Below are positions 7,988 to 16,260 of a stretch of DNA of 64,000 nucleotides, piece after piece. The position numbers and the translations under genes were made by a program. Origin of the DNA: Pelagibaculum spongiae (lineage in GTDB: Bacteria > Pseudomonadota > Gammaproteobacteria > Enterobacterales > Pelagibaculaceae). Under the pieces are notes generated by a model. The model was not told the DNA's origin, searched no databases, and was given only the letters and a program-made list of their open reading frames with translations. Every line of letters starts with the position of its first letter. Positions within the stretch are counted from its first letter, which is position 1. The stretch covers positions 1 through 64,000 of the forward strand of contig NZ_QDDL01000006.1 of NCBI RefSeq assembly GCF_003097315.1, given 5' to 3'.

Positions 7988-8887
7988 TTAGCCAGGTTGA
8001 TTGTCGCTTTTAGTAGCAGCTAACGCCTCGCCTGCCGGAGTGGCTCGTGTATTGGTCGTTGGCTGGCGAAAGCGAAGGTGGGTTAAAAAGCCTTGCATGG
8101 TCATCGGCTGATAACCAGGTAGTTGCATGGCCAGTTGATTGACCGCTGGGATCTGATAAAAATCGCCAAAACCATAAAAAACCCGTTCGCTGACAGTAAT
8201 TGCCAACAATAAAACTGCCCATCGTGCCAGTTGAGGGATTTGGCGAGTGTTCTTAGCAATTAGGTGGGCGATTCGAAATAAGCTCCATTGCAGCAGAAAA
8301 ATGGCGGGTGCCAGAATGACCATGCAAGCAGGTAATAGCGCATTGGAAAGCCACTGTTGTGAGACCAACGCTTCAATAAAACTGAGCTGATGGCTGGTGC
8401 TGATAAGCCATTGTGATAATTGCTGAGCTGAGGATGAAGAAGTTTGAGCGGATAGTAACCAGCTAGCACTCACTAACGTCATGATCACAGAGCAAGAAAT
8501 CCAGTTGGTTAAAAAGGCGCCAAAGCGGCGTTTAAAAGATTCAGGCCTGCGTATAGAGGCTCTATTCAACGGAGCGCTGATTAGCCATGCAGGTAATAAA
8601 TAGATTGCTGGATAACTAATACTGAGCATGAAATAGAACAGCTGCAAAGACCAGCCTTGTGGCCAAGGCAGTGCCCAAAGCGTAATCAGAATCCAGGCAG
8701 CCCAACTGATCAATCCGTAATAGCGATAATGTCTTTGCACCATTTCGGAGTGATACCACATAGTTTGCAGCCAAGTTGTGATAGGAGAAGTTGTAAGTTT
8801 GTTATAAAGGAATCTCGGTAAACCATCACCAGTTGATCTAATGAGCGGTTTAATCTTTTCTCCCAACGAAATGGCTTGCTGCGGCAA
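7988..8887 (-). CDS. YejM-like inner-membrane domain protein lacking the sulfatase domain
   Basis: Up to 299 residues with five membrane segments (for example LISWAAWILITLWAL, FYFMLSISYPAIYLLP, WISCSVIMTLVSASWLL, ACMVILAPAIFLLQW, WAVLLLAITVSERVF). The stretch after TM5 (GFGDFYQIPAVNQLAMQLP, then YQPMTMQGFL) aligns with the junction of E. coli YejM/PbgA (WADANFYRPITMQR...LPLSYPMTARRFL). YejM continues for ~380 more residues with a periplasmic sulfatase-like domain; this protein stops ~30 residues later. In E. coli the membrane part is the essential part that controls LpxC turnover. The start is doubtful: TTG at 8887 or ATG at 8761. It could be a pseudogene. Confidence 0.5.
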   Translation of the reverse strand: MPQQAISLGEKIKPLIRSTGDGLPRFLYNKLTTSPITTWLQTMWYHSEMVQRHYRYYGLISWAAWILITLWALPWPQGWSLQLFYFMLSISYPAIYLLPAWLISAPLNRASIRRPESFKRRFGAFLTNWISCSVIMTLVSASWLLSAQTSSSSAQQLSQWLISTSHQLSFIEALVSQQWLSNALLPACMVILAPAIFLLQWSLFRIAHLIAKNTRQIPQLARWAVLLLAITVSERVFYGFGDFYQIPAVNQLAMQLPGYQPMTMQGFLTHLRFRQPTTNTRATPAGEALAATKSDNQPG

Positions 8888-9753
8888 AATTCTAAGTCTC
8901 GATATGCTGTGATATTGATTACTGAAGAAAATAAAATCAGTTGAAGATTCATTCCAGCCAGTAATAAAAGAAATGCTAAAAGTTATTGATCAGTTGATTA
9001 ATCACATCGTTTCCAGCCAGATAAACCATCGGGCAATTTGCAATCAGAAAACACTGGTTTTTGAATGTTGCAGTTGCGGCAAATAAACCTAGCAGAGCTG
9101 GCATGGAAATTAAGTTGACCACAATTTCCAGTTTGTGAGCTAAGCCAGTTTGCCTTTGATACTGGAGTAGTAATCAAGGTTTGCTTGACGGGTAAATGAT
9201 CCCTTCGTAGTTCAGTGCCATCGCTATACTCAAGCTTAATTGAGTCAGCCAAAGCTACCGATGAAGATAATGCCAGTAGCCCAGGCCACCATCCGCGGTG
9301 TTGTTTGTGCTGATATCGATAATTTTGAGCTGAATTTTTTGCTTGATAGACTGAGATTGCGACATAAATACATTCTGATAGCTGTTAGTTATATTTAATT
9401 TATCTGATTTAAATTTTTTGTTTTTTCAAAGAAAATCTGCTGATTTTAATCCTGAAGTTTTAGCTCAATTCGCTATTGACTGATAAAGTATTAAATTTTC
9501 TGTTGCAATAGCAGTGGGTAAAACTGATCTATCCCTTTGTCATTAAAGCTTAAAAAAACTGAGGTAGAGTAGAGAGCTAGTTTGGAGTATTGGCAGCAAA
9601 AGCTGCGCTGGCTAGATGTTTTTGGTCGAAAGGAATACTTCACACTCCTCACTTGATTGATATCTACGGTTGTTTCCAATCAGCAAGGATGCAGGTCGTA
9701 CAGAATGCGAATTTGTCAGTCTCGGGTTATTTGGCACAAGCAACGGAGATCGC
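8888..9753. other. Mostly non-coding; contains a broken small-gene remnant
   Basis: Besides the remnant at 8998-9305, I see no convincing gene. From 9370 to 9750 the DNA is AT-rich and should contain the promoter of the PstS-OmpA fusion gene. Short frames at 9491-9679 and 9590-9874 lack start signals and look accidental. Confidence 0.4.
8998..9305 (-). pseudogene. Small secreted Cys-containing protein, probably frameshifted
   Basis: The minus-strand frame ends at 8998 and reads a good signal peptide (WWPGLLALSSSVALADS) followed by ~80 residues with six cysteines (GNCGQL, FICRNCNIQ, FSDCKLPD, WKRCD). No ATG, GTG or TTG lies ahead of the signal peptide in this frame. An ATG-started frame (MSQSQSIKQKIQLK, starting near 9367) overlaps it in another phase, so a frameshift probably split the gene. 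I do not recognise the family. Confidence 0.35.
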
Positions 9754-11502
9754 ATGGCAAATCCTCAGCAGGATCATCATTCAGAGCGTATGTGGCGCTT
9801 TGTTATTCAGGCCCGTCGTGCAACAGGAGAAAAAGTATCTTTTCCTAAAATGCATCGCAATCCAACTGAATTGAAAATTTTACTGAAACACCCGAGCGTT
9901 CTAAAAGATCAGCAATTGCTGCAAATGGGTAAATCATTGCTGCAAGAGTTGTCGCAAATAGAGCAGCAGACAATAGCAGCGGCCAACAATGCGCCGTCAA
10001 CAGAAAATGCAGAGCATGAATCGGATTTACTGCCGAATCGGGCTAATTTGAAGTGGCGTATTTTGATGGTCGCCAGTCTGCTGCTGGTTGGACTATTTGT
10101 GCTGTGGCAGATTTCAGCTTCCAAGCAGCAAGCTAATTTAGTGGTAACCACAACAACTCAAAATGAAAACCCGGCCAGTCAGTTGCCAACAGTGCATGAG
10201 CAATCTGAAATAGTTGCTGCAAGGCCACTTACCCCGAGTGAGATCGCGTTATCTCCCGGTAAGAAGCTGTTTAGTGTTCACGGATCAAACACCATTGGTG
10301 CTGAGTTAATGCCTGCATTAATTCAACAATGGATGTATTCAAGGAAGTTGCAACAAATTCAACGTCAGCCAGTTGGTGAGTCTAATGAATTTTTATATAC
10401 CGCAAAATCTGGCGAGCAATTACAAAGAATTGAATTAAAAGCGCATGGTTCCAGCACTGGTTTTAAAGCACTGATTCATGGTGAAGCGGAGATAGCAGCG
10501 GCTTCACGGCCAATCAAAGATAAAGAACATACAGCATTGGCTGAACTGGGTGATATGCGTAGCCAGGCCAACGAGCATGTGATCGCAATTGACGGCTTGG
10601 CAATGATTGTTCATCCGGCGAACCCTATTCGTAATATTGCCATCGGCCAGCTTAAGCAAATTTTTAATGGTGAAATCAACAACTGGTCGCAGTTGGGGCA
10701 AGCAGCAGCACCGATTCAAGTTTATGCGCGAGATAAAAATTCCGGTACTTTCGATATTTTTAAATCATTAGTGTTAGGTAAACAGGGAAAACTGGTTCAA
10801 TCGGCGCGTCGCTTTGAATCGAACGACAAATTATCAGATGAAATTGCCAGAGATAGATCAGGTATCGGTTTTGTCGCCTTACCATCGGTTCGGCACTCTA
10901 GAGCATTAGCCCTTTCAGATGGTGGTGCAGCCATCTTGCCAACCCGATTTACCCTAGCGACAGAAGATTATCCACTGACTCGGCGGTTATTTTTATACAC
11001 AGCAGATAATGCTTCGTTGGAAGTGCGTTCATTAATTGATTTGGCTTTAAGTGAGCAAGGCCAGCAGCAAGTAGCCAAGGTCGGCTTTGTTGATTTACAG
11101 CCAACGGCAGCTAGCTTACCGGTTGAAGCTAACTGGCCGGAAGCTTATCGGCAATTAGTTGATGGTAGCCAGCGACTGTCGATTAACTTTCGTTTCAAAC
11201 GCAACACCGATTTACTAGACAATAAAGCCGAGCGAGATATTCCGCGCCTAGTGCGTTACTTCTCATTGCCAGAAAATAGCAACAAACGTATTTACCTGTT
11301 CGGCTTTACCGATAATACGGGTGATTCAAATTACAACTTACAGCTATCACGTAAACGCGCACTCAGCGTTGCCAATCGACTCAAGCAAAGCGGCTTGCCG
11401 GTGATATTAAGTGAAGGTTTTGGTGATGCGATTCCGATTGCCAATAACCTCAATCCTCGCGGTAGAGCAAAAAACCGTCGGGTAGAGATTTGGGTTAGGT
11501 AG
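9754..11502 (+). CDS. Membrane-anchored PstS-like binding domain fused to OmpA C-terminal domain
   Basis: A 582-residue envelope protein. Residues 1-100 are cytosolic and hydrophilic (ERMWRFVIQARRATGEK). One TM at ~102-121 (ILMVASLLLVGLFVLWQIS) anchors it. From ~165 comes a PstS-like phosphate-binding fold: FSVHGSNTIGAELMP, ELKAHGSSTGFKAL, EIAAASRPIK and ARDKNSGTFDIFK, which are the usual phosphate-loop positions. The last ~110 residues are an OmpA/MotB peptidoglycan-binding domain (FGFTDNTGDSNYN, LSRKRALSVANRL, RAKNRRVEIWV). The start at 9754 has GGAG upstream; a frame from 9670 lacks one. It probably senses or holds a ligand near the cell wall. No Pst transporter genes are next to it. Confidence 0.85.
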   Translation: MANPQQDHHSERMWRFVIQARRATGEKVSFPKMHRNPTELKILLKHPSVLKDQQLLQMGKSLLQELSQIEQQTIAAANNAPSTENAEHESDLLPNRANLKWRILMVASLLLVGLFVLWQISASKQQANLVVTTTTQNENPASQLPTVHEQSEIVAARPLTPSEIALSPGKKLFSVHGSNTIGAELMPALIQQWMYSRKLQQIQRQPVGESNEFLYTAKSGEQLQRIELKAHGSSTGFKALIHGEAEIAAASRPIKDKEHTALAELGDMRSQANEHVIAIDGLAMIVHPANPIRNIAIGQLKQIFNGEINNWSQLGQAAAPIQVYARDKNSGTFDIFKSLVLGKQGKLVQSARRFESNDKLSDEIARDRSGIGFVALPSVRHSRALALSDGGAAILPTRFTLATEDYPLTRRLFLYTADNASLEVRSLIDLALSEQGQQQVAKVGFVDLQPTAASLPVEANWPEAYRQLVDGSQRLSINFRFKRNTDLLDNKAERDIPRLVRYFSLPENSNKRIYLFGFTDNTGDSNYNLQLSRKRALSVANRLKQSGLPVILSEGFGDAIPIANNLNPRGRAKNRRVEIWVR

Positions 11503-11587
11503 CTGAAGGATAAGTTTAGTCAGTTGCTTGCTGCTGTCTGTTGAGGTTTAATCTTGCCAAAGCCCCACGCTGTTGAAGATTAGAACT

Positions 11588-12205
11588 ATGTCATTAGAAA
11601 GCGCCATCACCTTCTTTATTGCGATCTTTATTTTCGGTATTACGCCCGGCCCGGGTGTGTTCGCCTTATTAGCACGTGCGCTGGTGCATGGCAGCCGTAG
11701 TTGCTTCTTTCTGGCGTTAGGTATGACGATTAGCGATATCATCTACCTGACCTTTGCTTGCCTAGGTCTGGCGGCAATCGCGACTCACTGGGGTGAAGTG
11801 TTTACCGTGGTTCGCTGGGTAGGTGCAGCTTATCTGCTGTATCTGGGCTACAAGCTATTTACCTCTGCTTCACAATCAGCCGATATTGATAAAAGCAACA
11901 AAGCTGCCGGCCATGTTGCCAGCTTTATTCAGGGTGTATTGATTTCGGCTTCTAACCCGAAAGTTATTCTATTTTACATTGCTTTTTTACCGACATTTAT
12001 CGATTTGTCTGTATTAAATGCAGCAGATATCGCACTGGCAGCAGTATTAACTTTGGTCGCTTTAATGAGTGGGTTAATGTTAATTGCTTTTTCAGCGGCT
12101 CGCGCTGCCAAAATGTTGAAAACAGCTAAAGCCGTTAAACGAATGAACTACAGTGCTGGCAGTATTATGATGGGTGCGGGGATTTATTTAGCGGCGAGCA
12201 AATAA
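11588..12205 (+). CDS. LysE/RhtB-family amino-acid exporter
   Basis: A 205-residue membrane protein with about six membrane segments. It opens with the family hallmark ITPGPGVFALLARAL at ~18-32 and continues with ALGMTISDIIYLTFACLGL and RWVGAAYLLYLGYKLF, then NPKVILFYIAFLPTFID, all typical of the LysE superfamily. Members export amino acids or their derivatives such as homoserine lactone. Start at ATG 11588 was preferred over an upstream TTG. The stop codon sits in the loop of a GC-rich hairpin. Substrate cannot be told from sequence. Confidence 0.92.
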   Translation: MSLESAITFFIAIFIFGITPGPGVFALLARALVHGSRSCFFLALGMTISDIIYLTFACLGLAAIATHWGEVFTVVRWVGAAYLLYLGYKLFTSASQSADIDKSNKAAGHVASFIQGVLISASNPKVILFYIAFLPTFIDLSVLNAADIALAAVLTLVALMSGLMLIAFSAARAAKMLKTAKAVKRMNYSAGSIMMGAGIYLAASK

Positions 12206-12214
12206 TGCTCGCCG
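12192..12214. terminator. GC-rich hairpin at the end of the LysE gene
   Basis: CGGCGAGCA pairs with TGCTCGCCG and the TAA stop of the LysE-family gene lies in the loop. No T-run follows on the plus strand, so it may act as an RNA stabiliser or weak terminator between two convergent genes. Confidence 0.4.
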
Positions 12215-12229
12215 GGTATAATGCTCGTA

Positions 12230-13582
12230 TTAGAGCTCCAGTTTTTCTCTGAGGTTAGCTGGTGCTATATAAGTAATAGTCCTAGATTTTTTTATTTTTG
12301 TTGGTATTAATAGCTCTTCTTCTGCCAGTTTATTTAAATAAGATCTCGCAGTATTTTCATTGACATCTAATTCATTAGCTACTTGTTTTGCAGTAAAAGT
12401 TTTTCCAGGTTGATTTATTGCATCTTTAAGTACTTCTTTGTGTCCATGCTTCAACTGTTTTGAAATTCGACTGTTTTCTAGCCATTCAGAAAATTGATAT
12501 AATTCACTCTTTTTCGTTTCGATATACGAATAAAGAGATCCAATAGCTTGCTGGATAATATCTGCTTGTTGATAAATAAAATATGTTAAGTCAAATTGAT
12601 CGGATTCGGTATATAAAAATGCTTTATCATAGCTGCTTTTCTTTTCCTGTATCAGCTTACTAATAGATACATATTCGAATAGCCAGTAGCCCGATTGAAG
12701 CATAAACCAATAAAAAAGTGCCCGAGCCGTTCTGCCATTGCCATCACCAAACGGATGAATATAGCCGATCATAAAATGCAAAATTATTGCTTTTACGACT
12801 GGGTGAACAAACTGTGTAGAGCTTTCGGAATTATCTGCATTGGCAAATTCACACAGAGCATTCATTCTATCCAGAAGCGATTGATAGCACGGTGGTTCAT
12901 GGGCTATCTCGTTATACATGTCAGAAATAGTAATATCATTATCAGTTCTGAATTCACCTGGCGTTGCATTGTTTTCAATCGCATTGTGAGTAGCGATCTG
13001 ATGTAATTCTAAAATCAGATCGATAGATAATGATTGGTCTTTAAATTCAAATACCTTTTTCATTAATTGAAAATTATTAAAAATCATCTGCTCAGATTTA
13101 TCTTTGGGGTTCCGAGCGGTTTGCAACATTTCCTTGGCGACTTTTCTGGTAGTCGATGCCCCTTCTAGTTGAGATGAAGTAATCGCTTCTTCCATCATTA
13201 AACTCTGAACCAGAAATTTGTCTTTCTGTTTGGAGGTGGCAAACGTTGCATCGCTAATGGCATGGCCGCCACCGGTGATTTTATCAATATGGTGCAATCT
13301 GGCAAATAGAGAATCGGGAACGCAATAGATAAACTTGTTTTGTTCTTTATCTGCGCATAGCAAGTTAATTTGCTTGGCAATAGTGCTCCTAGCGACCTTG
13401 GTGGCTAGCCAAGCAGCTTCTTCGTTATCGCCTTTTTCCACTTTCCATTTGAACTTGTCCCAATGAAGGTATTCGCCATCTGGTGAGGTTGCGCCATATT
13501 TGGAAAGCAATGGAGCCCATGTCTCAGGTGTAAACTTTTTGGCAAGTTCTTCAATAGGAGCTGGGATTCTGATTCTAGCCAT
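12230..13582 (-). CDS. Fic-domain AMP-transferase with built-in inhibitory motif
   Basis: A 450-residue enzyme of the Fic family, which transfers AMP (or another nucleotide) to target proteins. The core motif HPFGDGNGRTAR is intact, with catalytic His276. The inhibitory helix motif SSQLEG (Ser136-x3-Glu140-Gly) precedes it, so this is a class II Fic whose own glutamate blocks ATP binding. The N-terminus has a Fic_N-like region and the C-terminus a winged helix (TAKQVANELDVNENTARSYL), as in many standalone housekeeping-like Fic proteins. No separate antitoxin is present or needed. The ATG at 13582 fits. Target unknown. Confidence 0.92.
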   Translation of the reverse strand: MARIRIPAPIEELAKKFTPETWAPLLSKYGATSPDGEYLHWDKFKWKVEKGDNEEAAWLATKVARSTIAKQINLLCADKEQNKFIYCVPDSLFARLHHIDKITGGGHAISDATFATSKQKDKFLVQSLMMEEAITSSQLEGASTTRKVAKEMLQTARNPKDKSEQMIFNNFQLMKKVFEFKDQSLSIDLILELHQIATHNAIENNATPGEFRTDNDITISDMYNEIAHEPPCYQSLLDRMNALCEFANADNSESSTQFVHPVVKAIILHFMIGYIHPFGDGNGRTARALFYWFMLQSGYWLFEYVSISKLIQEKKSSYDKAFLYTESDQFDLTYFIYQQADIIQQAIGSLYSYIETKKSELYQFSEWLENSRISKQLKHGHKEVLKDAINQPGKTFTAKQVANELDVNENTARSYLNKLAEEELLIPTKIKKSRTITYIAPANLREKLEL

Positions 13583-13706
13583 GTCACACCTAAACTTAAT
13601 TTCTATTTTTTGAGTTTAAGTCTTAGATCTATCAAGTCAACGTAATTTTTAAATTTTGCGTTATGTAATAGATAAGTGGTTGACGGTGGGTTATCTCTGT
13701 CCCTAA

Positions 13707-13741
13707 AAAAGCCTCTTGGCATTGGCTGTCAAGAGGCTTTA
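13707..13741 (-). terminator. Intrinsic terminator of the gsp operon
   Basis: AAAGCCTCTTG and CAAGAGGCTTT form an 11-bp stem about 20 bases beyond the gspN stop, with a run of six T on the minus strand (AAAAAA on plus). Confidence 0.85.
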
Positions 13742-13757
13742 ATAGTTAAGGCTGGTA

Positions 13758-14543
13758 TTACAAAAACTGCTGCAACGTCTTCAAAGATCCACGCTGATCG
13801 ACTTTTAACTTGCCATTGTTATCGCTAGGCAAAAAGCCGCTAATTAACCGGCGTGTTGGCTGATCGAAGTTATCCCGTGGCTCAATCATGCCCTTGACCT
13901 TGTATTTATCTAGGTCGCTTAGCTCAAGTTTGATATCAACGCCGAGTGGGCCGCCGTCATCTTTAAGTGTGCCTTGGTATTTCGCGCCTTTACCATAACC
14001 GTTGCCGGTTAATTGAAGCGTCAAGTTACCCAGTTCAGGACGGGCTAAAGGCGTGGATAAACTAGCTTGGCGCCATTTCAGCTCACCTTTAAAAGACTCG
14101 GGCTTACCATTAACCAGTGCTAGATGCTCTAGGTCGAGCCGGAATACACCATCAGCATCAATGCCGCCGGGTAAGAAGCGGCGGAAGCGGTTAAAGGTTA
14201 AGCGCGCTTGAGTATCTTCAACCGATACATCGCCGGAGAAAGAGACAGCTACTTTGCTATCGAGCCATTCTTCTTTATCACCGGCACGCAGCTTAATTGC
14301 CAGTTCACCAGTGAATAAAGAAAGCGGTTTTACTTCCCAGCGGATATTGGCCAGGGTTTCACCAGAAGCGACAACCTGAGCAATTTTACCATTCCATAAA
14401 GTGCCGCTAACGCCGCCCGCTTGGAAAGTGCGAGGTACTTGTTGCTGAATTTGATAGATCACCGGTGCTGCTGGAATGGTGGCAATCAGCAGTACTAAAT
14501 AGCACAGCAGGCCAAGCAAACCGTATTTAATCACTTGTTTCAT
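13758..14543 (-). CDS. gspN: Type II secretion system protein N
   Basis: A 261-residue inner-membrane-anchored protein with one N-terminal segment (YGLLGLLCYLVLLIATIPAA) and a periplasmic beta-rich domain. The patterns GVSGTLWNGKIAQV and IRWEVKPLSLFTGELA are typical of GspN (AsmA-like). It is the last gene of the gsp operon; its ATG overlaps the gspM stop (TAATG). In species that have it, GspN is often not essential for secretion. Confidence 0.9.
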   Translation of the reverse strand: MKQVIKYGLLGLLCYLVLLIATIPAAPVIYQIQQQVPRTFQAGGVSGTLWNGKIAQVVASGETLANIRWEVKPLSLFTGELAIKLRAGDKEEWLDSKVAVSFSGDVSVEDTQARLTFNRFRRFLPGGIDADGVFRLDLEHLALVNGKPESFKGELKWRQASLSTPLARPELGNLTLQLTGNGYGKGAKYQGTLKDDGGPLGVDIKLELSDLDKYKVKGMIEPRDNFDQPTRRLISGFLPSDNNGKLKVDQRGSLKTLQQFL

Positions 14544-15028
14544 TATCCTGCCTGCAACTTAATTCGACCGCGGACTCTACCAGAAGCTTCTTCACGGTTC
14601 AGGCTCATGCCGTTTACCTGAATGCCAGTGGAGGCTAAATGGTCCAGCCAGCGCAAAACATCGTCAAAGATCGCATCTTCCAGCCAAACTTGAACCGCTT
14701 GGCCTTGCGGCTCAACTCGGTTAGGACGGACCTTAAAACGGCGAGAGCTAGAAGACACCATTTGCAGCAAACTGCCAGAATGGGTTGCCCCTGCGCCATT
14801 TTGTTGAAGCGCTTTTACTTCAAGAGCAGATTGCTCCATCCAGACTTTGAGCCTTTGCTGTTTTTCGACTTTGTTTTCTAGTTGGGACACTCCAAGTACT
14901 AGAGGCTCGATAATTAATAGATAAAGCAAAGTTATCAGTAGAGCACTGCCACCAAAGCCGACCAGTTGCTGTTCGCGTTTGGCCAGTTGATTCCAGCGCT
15001 GTTGAAGTGTGTTGACTAGTTCATTCAT
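14543..15028 (-). CDS. gspM: Type II secretion system protein M
   Basis: A 161-residue bitopic inner-membrane protein: a short cytosolic helix (RWNQLAKREQQLVGFG), one TM (GSALLITLLYLLIIEPLV), a coiled coil and a ferredoxin-like periplasmic domain (WLEDAIFDDVLRWLDHLAS). GspM binds GspL and helps connect the ATPase to the pseudopilus. It overlaps gspL upstream by one base and gspN downstream by three bases, so translation is probably coupled. Confidence 0.93.
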   Translation of the reverse strand: MNELVNTLQQRWNQLAKREQQLVGFGGSALLITLLYLLIIEPLVLGVSQLENKVEKQQRLKVWMEQSALEVKALQQNGAGATHSGSLLQMVSSSSRRFKVRPNRVEPQGQAVQVWLEDAIFDDVLRWLDHLASTGIQVNGMSLNREEASGRVRGRIKLQAG

Positions 15029-16260
15029 CAGCTGCCCCTCCGAATCACAATTCGGACATCGACACCCGTATCAGCACGAGTGGCGCGCTTCACTTCAACA
15101 TTCAAACCCTGGTTGGCAATTCCTTTGCGCAGTTCTTCAACGCGCTCAAGATCTTTTAATTGCAGCTCAAGGCGTAATTCACCCCGGCCAGCATCGAAGT
15201 TAATTCGATCTAGTTTGAAATCTTTTTCAGACACTAGTGCTTTGGAAGTGCCGCTCATGAGCAATGGGAAATCACCGCTTTCAACGCCGCCACGTAATTG
15301 CTTGAGCTTTTGCTCCATCTGCAAGCGTGGGTTAGGTACGTTGCGAGATTGTGGAAAAGCGGTGCGATAAGTATCGACAATCTGCTGATCTAATTGCTGC
15401 TGTTGTTGCTGCAATTGCAGTAGATGGAAACCTTGGCCAGTCAGCCATACTAGGCTCCAAACTGCGCCGATAATTATCGCGATTTTCCACTGTTTCCATA
15501 ATTTTCCGATCTTCGCCTGGGGTGCAAAACGACCCTGGCGTAATTCCAACGGAGCAATCCAGTTAGTTGCGGGCATCCAGCCACGGGCACTGTGTTTAAA
15601 GCCGATTGACTCAGGTAACAATGCTCGAATCGCATCGATAATCGGTTGATCACCACCCCAAACAATAATTTCTGTCGGCTGGTTTAATAAGGCGGGTTGC
15701 TGCTCAGCTTCTTCATCTGCTTTCGGTTGTGACAGCATCAGTTTTAGCAAGTCAGCTAAAGCAATCGTATCGATAACCTGGCCGCTATCATTGTTGGTTT
15801 TTAGCAGGCTGCGCTCACCTTCAATGGCGATGCTCCAGCTACCTTCTTGCCATGGCAGTGCCAGCATATCTGGACAGACTGAAGCCGGTTGCAGATTAAG
15901 CTCCGCGGCTATCTCCAACCAGTTTGTCATCTGGGCACAATCGACGGTTGCCACAGGAAGATGATCCCGGCGTTCTTTGCCGGCAACAAAGTGTAATTGG
16001 TCGATATCACCAACCACTCGATCTTCCATGACAAAACCAAGTGCTTTCTTGGCCTGACGAAGTTGTTGCGCTGGCATTTGCAGTTTTTGCAATGCGACCG
16101 CTTCGCCCGGCACCAGACAAGTTACTGGGTGCTGCGAGGCCAGTTCAGAGAGCTGGTTTTTATCGCTTTGGCGCAGTGGTTTAAAGCCTTCATTAAGGCT
16201 GCCACTTCCGCTGAGTGCCCAGCTGGCGCTTTCACCCAGCCTGACGATTAAAGTTGACAA
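15028..16260 (-). CDS. gspL: Type II secretion system protein L
   Basis: A 410-residue bitopic protein. The N-terminal ~240 residues form the cytosolic actin-like domain that recruits the GspE ATPase; one TM (AIIIGAVWSLVWLTGQGF) follows near 265-283, then a coiled coil (LQLQQQQQQLDQQI) and a periplasmic ferredoxin-like domain. The start is a TTG at 16260 with AGAGGAAA just upstream (MSTLIVRLGESASW). It overlaps the end of gspK by 13 bases. Confidence 0.93.
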   Translation of the reverse strand: MSTLIVRLGESASWALSGSGSLNEGFKPLRQSDKNQLSELASQHPVTCLVPGEAVALQKLQMPAQQLRQAKKALGFVMEDRVVGDIDQLHFVAGKERRDHLPVATVDCAQMTNWLEIAAELNLQPASVCPDMLALPWQEGSWSIAIEGERSLLKTNNDSGQVIDTIALADLLKLMLSQPKADEEAEQQPALLNQPTEIIVWGGDQPIIDAIRALLPESIGFKHSARGWMPATNWIAPLELRQGRFAPQAKIGKLWKQWKIAIIIGAVWSLVWLTGQGFHLLQLQQQQQQLDQQIVDTYRTAFPQSRNVPNPRLQMEQKLKQLRGGVESGDFPLLMSGTSKALVSEKDFKLDRINFDAGRGELRLELQLKDLERVEELRKGIANQGLNVEVKRATRADTGVDVRIVIRRGS

